Positions 16,406 through 25,039 are shown, counted from the first letter of the stretch. The stretch is DNA of 28,452 bases from CAZFDE01 sp964517795 (GCA_964517795.1 CAZFDE010000034.1:1-28452), one strand, 5' to 3'. Made by a program: numbers and translations. The notes: generated from the letters alone by a model not told the origin.

Positions 16406-17877
16406 TGTCGCCTCCAGATGGTTCCGTCCGGCTTATCTTCCAATACGATCCCTGCTTCCGCAAGCGTATCACGGATCGCATCGGACGTCGCAAAATCCTT
16501 TTGTTTGCGCGCCTCGGCCCGCCTTGCGATCATATCCTGGATCAGTATATCGATCAAGGCATCATCACCGCCCCCGCTTTGGGGATACTCGTCCAGCACG
16601 ATCCCTAATACATCGCCGCCGAGTTTTGCAAATAAATCATCAACCGCCTGTAACGTTTCTTTCGATGGATTTTGATCGAGTATCCCATTCGCTAACCGCA
16701 CCATATCAAACATCACCGACAAAGCGACTGCGGTATTGAGATCATCGTTCATTGCCTCTTCGAATTTTGTCTGGAGTTGCTTCAGTTGGCTTGCGATATT
16801 CTCATCTACTGTCCCGGCCGGTGCCGATTCAATCTTTTTCCGCAGATTCTGCTCGGTTTCGCTGATCCTATCAAAACCGCTTTGGGCGGCGGTCAGGGCC
16901 GCATCGGAGAAATCCAGCGGGCTGCGATAATGGCTGTTAAGAATCAACTGGCGGATCGCCAGCGGATCGTATTTTCGGCTCAGGCGTTCATGCTCGCCGG
17001 TGAATGCCTGTGCAAGGGCAATAAAATTATTGAGGCTCTTGCCCATTTTCTGGCCGTCAACGGTCACCATATTGTTATGGATCCAGTAGCGCACGAACGG
17101 TACACCCTTGGCCGCCTCCCACTGGGCGATCTCGCATTCGTGGTGCGGGAACATATTCTCCAGCCCGCCGCCATGGATATCAATCGTATCGCCAAGATAT
17201 TTGGTGCCCATGACCGAACATTCCAGATGCCAGCCGGGATAGCCCATCCCCCATGGGCTGGGCCACTGCATAATGTGATTGGGCTCGGCCTTTTTCCAGA
17301 GCGCGAAATCGGCCGGGTGTTTTTTGTCGGACGAGACCTCGACGCGGGTACCGGCCATCATCTCTTCGACATTGCGGCCGGAGAGCTTGCCGTACTCACT
17401 GAATTTCAAGACATCGAAATAAACCGAACCATTAACTTCGTAAGCATAGTCTTTTGCCAGCAGTTCTTTGACCAGTTCGATCTGGTCGATAATATGACCG
17501 CTGGCACGCGGGCTGATATCCGGCCGCAGGCAGTTAAGCTGATCCATGTCCGAGAAGAAGCTGCGGGTATAGAATTCGGCGATCGCCATCGGGTGTTTCT
17601 TCTCCCGGCGGGCCTGGGCGCCGATCTTGTCTTCACCCTCATCGGCATCATCGGTCAGGTGCCCGACATCGGTGATATTCTGAACGTAAGTGACGGTATA
17701 TCCCAGATACCGCAAGTAGCGGACGAGCACATCGAAACTGACATAACTTTTGGCATGGCCCAGGTGCGCGTGGCCGTACACCGTCGGCCCGCAGACATAA
17801 ATCCCCACCCGCCCCTCTTGCAGCGGCACAAACTCATCTTTCTTCCGCGTTAAGCTGTTATAAAGCACTAAACCCAT
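16402..17877 (-). CDS. cysS: Cysteinyl-tRNA synthetase
   Basis: CysS charges tRNA-Cys. The 491-residue class I synthetase has HLGH (38-41) as the HIGH motif and KMGKS (277-281) as the KMSKS loop. The zinc ligands are C29, C220, H245 and E249, in CGPTVYGHAHLGHAKS, WHLECSVM and FPHHECEIAQ. The anticodon-binding helical region follows after about 330. An ATG at 17877 is preceded by a purine-rich GAGAGG. Its stop overlaps ruvC by 4 nt, an uncommon partnership that couples tRNA charging to the ruv genes in translation. The upstream 64-nt interval carries a short direct repeat. Confidence 0.97.
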   Translation of the reverse strand: MGLVLYNSLTRKKDEFVPLQEGRVGIYVCGPTVYGHAHLGHAKSYVSFDVLVRYLRYLGYTVTYVQNITDVGHLTDDADEGEDKIGAQARREKKHPMAIAEFYTRSFFSDMDQLNCLRPDISPRASGHIIDQIELVKELLAKDYAYEVNGSVYFDVLKFSEYGKLSGRNVEEMMAGTRVEVSSDKKHPADFALWKKAEPNHIMQWPSPWGMGYPGWHLECSVMGTKYLGDTIDIHGGGLENMFPHHECEIAQWEAAKGVPFVRYWIHNNMVTVDGQKMGKSLNNFIALAQAFTGEHERLSRKYDPLAIRQLILNSHYRSPLDFSDAALTAAQSGFDRISETEQNLRKKIESAPAGTVDENIASQLKQLQTKFEEAMNDDLNTAVALSVMFDMVRLANGILDQNPSKETLQAVDDLFAKLGGDVLGIVLDEYPQSGGGDDALIDILIQDMIARRAEARKQKDFATSDAIRDTLAEAGIVLEDKPDGTIWRRQ

Positions 17878-17900
17878 TTATATACTACCTCTCGTTCATC

Positions 17901-17937
17901 TAATCCGTGTCTTAACATACAGTGTTAATCCATGTCT
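17901..17937. repeat. Direct repeat TAATCC(G/A)TGTCT with nested palindrome
   Basis: Two 12-nt copies, TAATCCGTGTCT (17901-17912) and TAATCCATGTCT (17926-17937), differ at one base and start 25 nt apart. Between and partly overlapping them is a perfect palindrome, TTAACA (17912-17917) and TGTTAA (17923-17928) around TACAG. The group sits in the 64-nt interval between ispF and cysS. It could be an operator or a small dispersed intergenic repeat. Confidence 0.6.
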
Positions 17938-17941
17938 AACC

Positions 17942-18454
17942 TCAAAGCGTTCGTTTATATTTTCGTTTTATCAGGGCGATGGCCGTGGCGCTAATCGCTT
18001 GGCCGGCGCCGATCTCGCCAAAGCCTTCATTGGTCTTGGCCTTGACGTTGACCGATCCAAAATCGATGCCCAGCAAACCCGAAATGCATCGTTTCATCTG
18101 ACCCTTATACGGCTCCAGTCGCGGTTGTTCCAGATGAACCGTCACATCGACATTCACGATCGTCCATCGCTTTTCTTCGACACGCTCTTTAATATCAAGG
18201 ACCAGAGCCTTGCTGTCAATGCCGGCGAACTTGGGATTTTTATCCGGGAACAGTGTCCCGATATCGCCCATGCCGGCCGCCCCGAGCACCGCATCGATCA
18301 CCGCATGCAGCACGACATCGCCGTCGCTATGGCCGGCCAGACCGTCCGAATCGGGGATCAACAACCCGCCCAGCATGAGTTTGCACTTCGCATCGACCCG
18401 ATGAATGTCGGTGCCGATCCCGACACGATATTCGTGGTCATGTTCTTCGATCAC
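17942..18454 (-). CDS. ispF: 2-C-methyl-D-erythritol 2,4-cyclodiphosphate synthase
   Basis: IspF makes the cyclic diphosphate of the MEP isoprenoid pathway, which ultimately feeds uppS. The 170-residue protein has GIGTDIHRV, with metal ligands D16 and H18, and GHSDGDVVLHAVIDA with H50, followed by GDIGTLFPD. KTNEGFGEIGAG near the C-terminus is the family's nucleotide-contact region. The start is GTG (18454-18452), overlapping the hisB stop as GTGA. The first nine residues are acidic and may be dispensable, since family members often start near RVGIG. Confidence 0.96.
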   Translation of the reverse strand: MIEEHDHEYRVGIGTDIHRVDAKCKLMLGGLLIPDSDGLAGHSDGDVVLHAVIDAVLGAAGMGDIGTLFPDKNPKFAGIDSKALVLDIKERVEEKRWTIVNVDVTVHLEQPRLEPYKGQMKRCISGLLGIDFGSVNVKAKTNEGFGEIGAGQAISATAIALIKRKYKRTL

Positions 18455-19035
18455 AGTGTCCCTTTCGTACTGGGAATATCCGAACCGATGATTTTGACCG
18501 CCATCGCCAGTGCCTGGCCAAGCGCCTTGAAGATCGCCTCGGCAATATGGTGACTGTTTGTGCCGTATGGCACATTAATATGCAGATTGAACTTGCCGTT
18601 ATTGGACAAGCTGCGCAGCATCTCCTCGATGCACTCAACATCGAAATCGCCGATCTTTTCCGTCTCGTATTTCACGCGATAGACACAACTCGGCCGACCC
18701 GACAAATCCAGGCTGACATTGGCCAGCGCATCTTCCATCGGCACCGAACTGTTGCCGTAGCGCGCGATGCCTTTTTTATCACCCAGGGCCTTATCCAGTC
18801 CCTGGCCCAGACAGATCGCAATATCCTCGACCGTATGATGGGCATCGACGTGCAGATCGCCCTTGGCCTTGACAACCAGATCGATCTTGCCGTGCTTGCC
18901 CAGATGAGTCAGCATGTGATCGAGAAAGCCGACACCGGTATCGATATCGAATGTCCCCGAGCCGTCCAGATTAAGCTTGAGTGTAATATCTGTTTCTTTG
19001 GTTTTGCGATGGATTTCGGCCGTTCGCTTTTTCAT
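18451..19035 (-). CDS. hisB: Imidazoleglycerol-phosphate dehydratase
   Basis: HisB removes water from imidazole glycerol phosphate, step six of histidine synthesis. The 194-residue protein is the monofunctional form, without the histidinol-phosphatase domain. The two metal-binding repeats are visible: FLDHMLTHLGKHG and DAHHTVEDIAICLG in the first half, and the later NSHHIAEAIFKALGQAL. It starts at an ATG 12 nt after hisC and overlaps ispF by 4 nt. Histidine synthesis and MEP-pathway genes are therefore co-translated here. Confidence 0.97.
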   Translation of the reverse strand: MKKRTAEIHRKTKETDITLKLNLDGSGTFDIDTGVGFLDHMLTHLGKHGKIDLVVKAKGDLHVDAHHTVEDIAICLGQGLDKALGDKKGIARYGNSSVPMEDALANVSLDLSGRPSCVYRVKYETEKIGDFDVECIEEMLRSLSNNGKFNLHINVPYGTNSHHIAEAIFKALGQALAMAVKIIGSDIPSTKGTL

Positions 19036-19047
19036 GGCATCCTCATT

Positions 19048-20085
19048 CTATTGAATTATCTCTTTGATCGCTTCGATCAATCGATCGTTTTGTTCTTTCG
19101 TGCCGACCGTAATTCGAATTTTATCCGTCAATCCTTCATACGGAAAATATCGCACATAAATCTTTCGCTGCTTCAACGTTTTATAGATCTGCTCCGCATC
19201 GCTGTGCCGGGCCAACAGGAAATTCGTCTGGCTGTCGCGAACGGTAAAGCCTAATTGCCGAAGCGATTCGGTCAATGCCTGTCGCTGTTGACAGATTTTT
19301 TCAACACATTCGTTAAAATACTCACGGTCTTTGATCGCAGCAGTCGCGGCCATGATTGCCACTGCATCGACATTATATGAATCCTTGACTTTCATCAATC
19401 CCCGGATCATGCCGGCATCGGCAATCGCATACCCGAACCGCAATCCCGCCAACCCGTAGCCTTTACTCATCGAACGCAGAATAATCACATTATCGAATTG
19501 CTCCACCAGTCGAATCGCATGATCCTGGGCAAAATCGACATAGGCCTCGTCGATCAGCAAAACACCCTTGAGTTCGTCCGCCAGAGATGCGACCTCATCG
19601 ATCCCAATGAAACTGCCGCTGGGGGCATTAGGGTTACACAGGATCGTCAAGACCGCCCCGGTTGAACTCAAGCGACTGGGCAGATTGAACTCAGCGTCAA
19701 ACGGCACTTCGATCATCGGGCAATTTTGAATCTGGGCCAGAACGGGATACAGCGAATAGGTCGGTACCGGATAAGCCACCGGACGTTTCTGGTCACAGAA
19801 CGCCTCGAAGCACATCCGCAGCAGATCGTCGCCGCCGTTGCAGCATAGAATGTTGTCCGGTTTGACGCCGTGTACTTCGGCGGCCGCATTGCGAAAAATC
19901 TGCCCTGCCGGATCGGGATAGCGGCGAATCTGCTCGGCGGTCACCGCCCGGATCGCCTCAAGAACTTTCGGCGAAGGCGGGTAGGGATTCTCGTTGGTAT
20001 TAAGCTTGGTTACATCCGGTTCGCCGGGCTGGTAACCGGGCACATACCCTTCGGCGGACTCTATGTTTTCGCGAAAATATCCCAT
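19048..20085 (-). CDS. hisC: Histidinol-phosphate aminotransferase
   Basis: HisC is the PLP enzyme that transaminates imidazole acetol phosphate to histidinol phosphate. The 345-residue protein is typical in length. LNTNENPYPPSP (28-39) binds substrate phosphate, LIDEAYVDF (177-185) contains the PLP-pyridine Asp, and RSMSKGYGLAGLRFGY places the Schiff-base Lys at K208. The ATG at 20085 follows a promoter with a perfect TATAAT. It is first of the hisC-hisB-ispF group, with 12 nt to hisB. Confidence 0.96.
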   Translation of the reverse strand: MGYFRENIESAEGYVPGYQPGEPDVTKLNTNENPYPPSPKVLEAIRAVTAEQIRRYPDPAGQIFRNAAAEVHGVKPDNILCCNGGDDLLRMCFEAFCDQKRPVAYPVPTYSLYPVLAQIQNCPMIEVPFDAEFNLPSRLSSTGAVLTILCNPNAPSGSFIGIDEVASLADELKGVLLIDEAYVDFAQDHAIRLVEQFDNVIILRSMSKGYGLAGLRFGYAIADAGMIRGLMKVKDSYNVDAVAIMAATAAIKDREYFNECVEKICQQRQALTESLRQLGFTVRDSQTNFLLARHSDAEQIYKTLKQRKIYVRYFPYEGLTDKIRITVGTKEQNDRLIEAIKEIIQ

Positions 20086-20113
20086 CTTGACACCTGTATA
20101 ACGTTACCAGCAG

Positions 20114-20141
20114 ATTATAAGGGCAAACAATGAGAATTCAA
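20114..20141 (-). promoter_or_regulatory. Sigma70-like promoter upstream of hisC
   Basis: On the minus strand, TTGAAT (20141-20136) and a perfect TATAAT (20119-20114) are separated by 16 nt. A start site near 20107 would leave a leader of about 22 nt before the hisC ATG. It lies in the 89-nt accD-hisC interval, where no terminator with a clear T-run is seen. Confidence 0.5.
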
Positions 20142-20174
20142 AGGGAAGAATTGCCAAGAAAATGGGCTTTGGCA

Positions 20175-21044
20175 TTATTTGCGGCAGTAATCGATGATGC
20201 GGGTAATCTCGCTTCGCATGTCCTTGCGGCTGACGATCATATCCACAAAACCATGTTCGAGCATAAATTCCGCCGTCTGGAAGCCTTCAGGTAGCTCGAC
20301 TTTAATGGTTTCTGCGATCGTTCGCGGCCCGGCAAAACCGATCAAAGCGCCCGGTTCGGCAATAATGCAATCGCCGAGCATCGCGAAACTGGCGGTGACC
20401 CCACCGGTAGTCGGATCGGTCAGGATCGGGATATACAGCCCGCCGGCATCATCGAGCCGGGCCAATGCAGCGCTCGTCTTGGCCATCTGGCCCAGCGATA
20501 CCACGCCTTCGTGCATCCTCGCCCCGCCGCTGCAGCAGACAACGATATAGGGGAGTTTCTCTTGCAGTGCCAATTCGGCGCCATAGGCGAATTTCTCGCC
20601 GACGACCTGGCCCATCGAGCCCATCAGGAAATTCGGATCCATCACACCCAGCACCACGCCGCGGCCGCGGATAAACGCCTTGCCGATCCGCATCGCTTCT
20701 TTAAGCCCGCTTTTGGCCTGGTCCATTTTGATGCGGTCTTTGTAGGTCGTGCCGCGGAAGGTAAAATTCAGCGGGTCGCCGCTGGTCATATCCTCGAGAA
20801 CCGGCACAAAACTGCCTTCGTCCGCCAGCATTTTGATCCGGGTATCGGAATCGATTCGGAAATGGAAATTGCATTTGGTACAAACGTAGCGGTTTTCCTC
20901 GACCTGCTTGTTATACAGCATCTCGTTGCACTTGGCGCACTTGGTCCATAAGCCGTCCGGCATTTCTTTGCGGGGCTTCAGAGAAAAGCCGTTCCACGAT
21001 TGGTTCGCTTTCTTAGCCATTGTTTTATTCGTCACAGTTCCCAT
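20175..21044 (-). CDS. accD: Acetyl-CoA carboxylase carboxyltransferase subunit beta
   Basis: AccD is the beta half of the carboxyltransferase that makes malonyl-CoA for fatty acid synthesis. The 289-residue protein has the N-terminal four-cysteine zinc ribbon, C36, C39, C55 and C58. The crotonase-like core follows, with SGGARMHEGVVSL, TTGGVTASFAMLGD and IGFAGPRTI. ATG 21044 gives the longest frame; ATG 21020 (MAKKANQSW) is an alternative and neither has a decisive RBS. It lies 30 nt after rpe. accA and the biotin subunits are not in the window. Confidence 0.97.
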   Translation of the reverse strand: MGTVTNKTMAKKANQSWNGFSLKPRKEMPDGLWTKCAKCNEMLYNKQVEENRYVCTKCNFHFRIDSDTRIKMLADEGSFVPVLEDMTSGDPLNFTFRGTTYKDRIKMDQAKSGLKEAMRIGKAFIRGRGVVLGVMDPNFLMGSMGQVVGEKFAYGAELALQEKLPYIVVCCSGGARMHEGVVSLGQMAKTSAALARLDDAGGLYIPILTDPTTGGVTASFAMLGDCIIAEPGALIGFAGPRTIAETIKVELPEGFQTAEFMLEHGFVDMIVSRKDMRSEITRIIDYCRK

Positions 21045-21074
21045 AGTTTAACAGAAACCTTTGCTTTTTGCCAG

Positions 21075-21752
21075 TTATTTCCCGGCCGCGTCCCGAATGG
21101 CCGCAATGGCGGCTTTTCGATCTTTTTGCCCGAAAATGGCATTTCCTGCAACTAAGGTGTCGGCCCCGTAACCGACCACAATCGGCGTCGTCTCGGGATC
21201 GATCCCGCCATCGACCTCGACGCGAATGCCCGGGCCGACGATCTTTCGTACATCGACGATTTTTTTGGCCACATCATGCATAAACGATTGGCCGCCGAAT
21301 CCCGGCTCGACCGTCATAACCAGCACCATATCACACAGCGGCGCGATCTTTTCGATCGAACTGACCGGCGTTTTGGGATTGAGCGTAATACCGGCCGTAC
21401 AGTCCATATCATGGAGTTTTTTGATCAGATCCGGGGGATTTTGTGCCACTTCGATGTGAAAGGTGATATTGTTCGCCCCGGCCTTGGCGAATGCCTCGGC
21501 ATACTGTTCGGGATCGGTGATCATCAGGTGGCAGTCGAACACCAGATCGCTGTGTTTTCGCAGCTTTTTAACCACAACCGGACCGATCGTGATATTCGGC
21601 ACAAAATGTCCGTCCATCACATCGAGATGCACGATCTTGATACTCGCTTCGGTCACCTCGGCAACCTCGGATGCCAGACAGCCAAAATCGGCGCTCAGCA
21701 CCGATGGGGCGACTTCAATCGTTCCTGCTTTAGGCAGACGTAGTTCGGACAT
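21075..21752 (-). CDS. rpe: Ribulose-phosphate 3-epimerase
   Basis: Rpe interconverts ribulose 5-phosphate and xylulose 5-phosphate in the pentose phosphate pathway. The 225-residue TIM barrel has APSVLSADFG near the N-terminus, HLDVMDGHFVPN with the metal-binding His and Asp, CHLMITDP, MTVEPGFGGQSF, and EVDGGI with the second catalytic Asp. It begins 36 nt after the pgk stop and precedes accD by 30 nt. A ten-residue N-terminal extension (MSELRLPKAG) precedes the first strand. Confidence 0.97.
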   Translation of the reverse strand: MSELRLPKAGTIEVAPSVLSADFGCLASEVAEVTEASIKIVHLDVMDGHFVPNITIGPVVVKKLRKHSDLVFDCHLMITDPEQYAEAFAKAGANNITFHIEVAQNPPDLIKKLHDMDCTAGITLNPKTPVSSIEKIAPLCDMVLVMTVEPGFGGQSFMHDVAKKIVDVRKIVGPGIRVEVDGGIDPETTPIVVGYGADTLVAGNAIFGQKDRKAAIAAIRDAAGK

Positions 21753-21788
21753 TACTTTCCCATCCCATTTAATATCGATTAAGCTCGA

Positions 21789-23030
21789 TTATTTTTCGTC
21801 AAGAATCTCGAGGCATTTGAATTTCTTGCCTTCGAGAAACTCCAGCGAAGCGCCGCCGCCGGTGGAAATATGACTGACTTTATCGACCAGGCCGAGTTTC
21901 TTAATCGCACTGGCACTGTCGCCGCCGCCGATGATACTGCGTGCACCGCCGCCGGTCGCATCGGCCACCGCCTGGGCCACGGCCTTGGTCCCGGCATCGA
22001 ACGGGGGTGTTTCAAATACGCCCATCGGGCCGTTCCAGACAACCGTCTTGGCGGATTGGAGCTTTTCGGCAAACAATTCGCATGTCTTGGGACCGATATC
22101 CAAGCCTTTCCAGCCGTCTTCGACATCCCTTTCGACAACCTTGTTTTCGGCGTTATCCTTGATCTCTTTGGCAATCACCGTATCGACCGGCAGAAGCATT
22201 TCACAACCCTTATCTTTGGCCAGATCCATCAATTCGGTGGCCTTATCGACAAAATCGTTTTCGCACAGACTGTCGCCCACCTGATGACCCAGGGCCTTAA
22301 AAAATGTAAAGGTCATTGCCCCGCCGATCAGGATGCAATCGACTTTGGAGATCAGGTTCTCGATCACGCCGATCTTATCGGAGACCTTGGCGCCGCCGAG
22401 GATCGCCACAAACGGCCGCTCAGGATCGCTGACCGTATCGCCGAGGAATTTTAGTTCCTTCTCGATCAGATAACCGATCACCCGCGTCTTGCCTTCCATC
22501 ATACACGGCACGGTGTACATCGAAGCATTATCGCGGTGGGCCGTGCCGAACGCATCGTCCACATACGCATCGGCCATCGATGCCAGTTCCTTGGCGAAAT
22601 CGTCCTTGGCCTGACGCAGTTGCGCATCTTCGCGGGCGGCCTTGTCCTTGATCGTCTCTTCCTTGTGGAACCGCATGTTCTCCAGCAGCATGCAGTCGCC
22701 CGGCTTCAGGGCGGACGCCTTGACCTTGACCTCGTCACCGATGCAATCGTTGGCGAAGATCACGTCCTTGCCCAGCAGTTCCGAAAGCCGCTTGGCCGCT
22801 GGTGCGAGTGAGAACTTCGGATCCGGTTCGCCCTTGGGCCGGCCCAGATGACTCATGAGCATCAGCGCCCCGCCGTCATCGAGGATCTTCTTGATCGTCG
22901 GCAGCGCCTTGACGATCCGGTCGTCACTGGTGATATTCTGATTCTCATCCAGCGGGACGTTGAAATCCACCCGCATCAGGACTTTCTGGTCTTTGAAATT
23001 GATATCCGCCACTGTTTTTCTGGCCATCAT
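21789..23030 (-). CDS. pgk: Phosphoglycerate kinase
   Basis: Pgk transfers phosphate from 1,3-bisphosphoglycerate to ADP in glycolysis, or runs in reverse in gluconeogenesis. The 413-residue protein has RVDFNVPL (20-27), MSHLGRPKG, and the C-terminal GGGDSA followed by HISTGGGASLEFLEG. Two ATG codons are adjacent. The AGGTGA upstream is better spaced for the second (23027), giving MARKTVADI, so the true start may be 3 nt shorter. It follows gap on the same strand, but a strong terminator hairpin lies between them. Confidence 0.97.
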   Translation of the reverse strand: MMARKTVADINFKDQKVLMRVDFNVPLDENQNITSDDRIVKALPTIKKILDDGGALMLMSHLGRPKGEPDPKFSLAPAAKRLSELLGKDVIFANDCIGDEVKVKASALKPGDCMLLENMRFHKEETIKDKAAREDAQLRQAKDDFAKELASMADAYVDDAFGTAHRDNASMYTVPCMMEGKTRVIGYLIEKELKFLGDTVSDPERPFVAILGGAKVSDKIGVIENLISKVDCILIGGAMTFTFFKALGHQVGDSLCENDFVDKATELMDLAKDKGCEMLLPVDTVIAKEIKDNAENKVVERDVEDGWKGLDIGPKTCELFAEKLQSAKTVVWNGPMGVFETPPFDAGTKAVAQAVADATGGGARSIIGGGDSASAIKKLGLVDKVSHISTGGGASLEFLEGKKFKCLEILDEK

Positions 23031-23067
23031 TTCACCTGCCTTTGTGATTGACTATGAATATTAGGAC

Positions 23068-23107
23068 AAAAAAACGGGCCTGCTGTGCGAAGTGCAAAAC
23101 AGGCCCG
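23068..23107 (-). terminator. Rho-independent terminator after gap
   Basis: A perfect 8-bp GC-rich inverted repeat, CGGGCCTG (23075-23082) and CAGGCCCG (23100-23107), is followed on the minus strand by seven T (A run 23068-23074). The loop is 17 nt. It lies 9 nt beyond the gap stop codon and 38 nt before pgk. Confidence 0.85.
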
Positions 23108-23116
23108 AGAAATCCG

Positions 23117-24130
23117 TTACATCTTTGCCATTTTTTCCATGATATCGACGGTCCGGTTGGAATAGCCCCATTCGTTGTCATACCAACTGACGACCTTGGC
23201 CATGTTACCCTTGACCATGGTACAGAGCGAATCGAAGATACTCGAGGCCGGATTGCCGATGATATCGCTGCTGACGATCGGCTCATCACAGTATTCGAGA
23301 ATACCCTTGAGTTCGCCTTCGGCGGCTTTTTTCACAGCAGCATTGACCTCTTCGGCAGTCGCTTCTTTTTGAAGTTCGACTGCCAGGTCCACACAACTGC
23401 CGTCCACAACCGGAACACGCAGTGCGAAACCATCGAGCTTGCCGTTCAGGTCCGGCAGCACTTTACCGACGGCCTTGGCGGCACCGGTGGTGGTGGGGAT
23501 AATGTTCATGGCTGCAGCACGGGCACGACGCATGTCGCTGTGGATCATGTCGTTAACACGCTGGTCATTGGTGTAGCCGTGAACGGTCGTCATCAAACCC
23601 TTTTTGATCCCGAATGCATCGTGCAGGGCCTTGGCCAGCGGGGCCAGGCAGTTGGTGGTGCAGCTTGCGTTCGAAACGCATTTCGTATCGGCACCCATAT
23701 CCTGATCGTTGACACCGAGGACGATCGTCGCATCGATATCATCCTTGGCCGGAACGGTCAGGACAACACGTTCGGCACCGGCCTTAAGGTGGTCGGCGTA
23801 GCCGCCCTTGGGCGATTCCTTTGTGCGGAATACGCCGGTCGATTCGACGACAATCTTGACATCCATATCTTTCCAGGGCAGCTCGGCCGGGTTCTTGACG
23901 GCCAGTACTTTGATTTCCTTGCCGTTGATCACCAGCGCGCCGTCTTTGGCCTCGACGGTACCGTTCCATTTGCCCATGACGGTGTCATATTTGAACAGAT
24001 GGGCCAGGCTCTTCGGATCGGACAGATCGTTAATCGCGACCAGCTCTAATTCACCTTTGCGCTCGAAGATGATCCGCGCGACAGCTCTGCCGATACGGCC
24101 GAATCCGTTAATTGCTACTTTTGTTGACAT
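23117..24130 (-). CDS. gap: Glyceraldehyde-3-phosphate dehydrogenase, type I
   Basis: The enzyme oxidises glyceraldehyde 3-phosphate to 1,3-bisphosphoglycerate using NAD. The chosen ATG at 24130 gives MSTKVAINGFGRIGR and 337 residues, with AAGGAG just upstream; a longer frame reaching 24247 has no family match at its start and is rejected. The Rossmann motif is NGFGRIGR (8-15). D35 in AINDLSD favours NAD over NADP. The catalytic Cys157 lies in SNASCTTNCLAP, and SWYDNEWGYSNR is near the C-terminus. A promoter candidate lies about 70 nt upstream. Confidence 0.97.
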   Translation of the reverse strand: MSTKVAINGFGRIGRAVARIIFERKGELELVAINDLSDPKSLAHLFKYDTVMGKWNGTVEAKDGALVINGKEIKVLAVKNPAELPWKDMDVKIVVESTGVFRTKESPKGGYADHLKAGAERVVLTVPAKDDIDATIVLGVNDQDMGADTKCVSNASCTTNCLAPLAKALHDAFGIKKGLMTTVHGYTNDQRVNDMIHSDMRRARAAAMNIIPTTTGAAKAVGKVLPDLNGKLDGFALRVPVVDGSCVDLAVELQKEATAEEVNAAVKKAAEGELKGILEYCDEPIVSSDIIGNPASSIFDSLCTMVKGNMAKVVSWYDNEWGYSNRTVDIMEKMAKM

Positions 24131-24200
24131 ACTAATTTCTCCTTTTTCAAATGTTAATCGGTTCGTAAATCGTTTCCCGTAAATCCCAATAGAACTGGTT

Positions 24201-24229
24201 AATCTACGAATTGAGCTCCCCAAAGTCAA
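24201..24229 (-). promoter_or_regulatory. Sigma70-like promoter upstream of gap
   Basis: On the minus strand, TTGACT (24229-24224) and TAGATT (24206-24201) are 17 nt apart. The leader to the gap ATG would be about 64 nt. A second TTGACA (24303-24298) exists further up but lacks a good -10. The rest of the 252-nt interval 24131-24382 holds no gene. Confidence 0.45.
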
Positions 24230-24340
24230 GCTTTTCCTCAAAATCACCCCTCAGACCCCCAAAACCGCCCAAAATTCAATATTTTTTAAGCATTTTCTGT
24301 CAATCACCAATCGCCATCCCGGACAAAAATATGATTCAGC

Positions 24341-24365
24341 AAAACACCGCAAGTGATTCACGGTG
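24341..24365 (-). terminator. Weak hairpin after SGNH hydrolase gene
   Basis: On the minus strand CACCG (24365-24361) pairs with CGGTG (24349-24345) around an 11-nt loop, followed by TTTT (24344-24341). The stem is only 5 bp but GC-rich, and it lies about 18 nt past the stop codon at 24383. Confidence 0.3.
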
Positions 24366-24382
24366 GCAAAGCAGTTCTCATT

Positions 24383-25039
24383 TTACATCACCGAAACGTG
24401 CGAGATTGCTTTTTTGAGTTCTGCTAATATACGCCGGGCAACAAATTCATTGCCGGCTTGATTGGGGTGAAAAATATCCGACCAGAAATTCGGATCTCCG
24501 TTCGGGCCGATGTCGGCCTGAATATTCGGGACATACAAACAGTCGTATTGATCGACGATCTGTCGTTCCATCGTTTCAATTGCTGCGGCAAATTCCGCTT
24601 TCTGTTTTAAAAAATCAAGGTTCTGGACATGTGCATAATCTCTGCCGCCGAAAACACTGGCAATAACCACTTGAGCACCGCTTGCCTTGGCTCGCCGCAC
24701 CATATATTCCAGATCGCCCTGCAATGCAGCGATTTCACGATTTTGTAAAAGGAAGTCATTGCCCCCCAGTTGAATCACAACAATATCCGGTTCGAATTTC
24801 ATTACATCAGCGTCAAATCGATTTCTACCGCCCTGCAGCGTATCACCGCCAATTCCTTTATTGATAATATGGTGGCTTGGAAGCCATTGAGCTAAATAAT
24901 CGCAATAGGTCCCCCCTGGTCCGCCACAAGTCGCCAGGCTGTCGCCGATACAGACAATAATCATGCGGTCGGTTTGGGTACATCCGCCTACCAGTAAGAT
25001 CATCCACAGGATACAGATTTTCGTTTTAAAGTGATTCAT
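24383..25039 (-). CDS. SGNH/GDSL hydrolase lipoprotein
   Basis: The 218-residue protein starts with a lipoprotein signal (MNHFKTK, hydrophobic core, LVGGC with Cys20). The SGNH blocks are all present: GDSL with nucleophile S34, the Gly of KGIGGDT (about 62-67), GGND with N94, and DIFHPN with D188 and H191 completing the triad. It is expected to be an envelope-anchored esterase or lipase of the TesA-like clan; the substrate (lipid, acetylated sugar or other ester) is not shown. It starts 40 nt after the stop of the dockerin-bearing remnant, on the same strand, so the pair may once have been a secreted polymer-degradation unit. Confidence 0.88.
   Translation of the reverse strand: MNHFKTKICILWMILLVGGCTQTDRMIIVCIGDSLATCGGPGGTYCDYLAQWLPSHHIINKGIGGDTLQGGRNRFDADVMKFEPDIVVIQLGGNDFLLQNREIAALQGDLEYMVRRAKASGAQVVIASVFGGRDYAHVQNLDFLKQKAEFAAAIETMERQIVDQYDCLYVPNIQADIGPNGDPNFWSDIFHPNQAGNEFVARRILAELKKAISHVSVM

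Noticed and set aside
16777..17853. 358-codon + strand open frame opposite cysS
   Set aside because: The minus frame carries all cysS signature motifs; this frame is a shadow from codon bias.
23048..24049. 333-codon + strand open frame opposite gap
   Set aside because: It is antisense to an unmistakable gap gene and also crosses the terminator hairpin.
24131..24247. N-terminal extension of gap by 39 residues
   Set aside because: The extension has no family match, and AAGGAG sits exactly before the internal ATG that yields the normal N-terminus.
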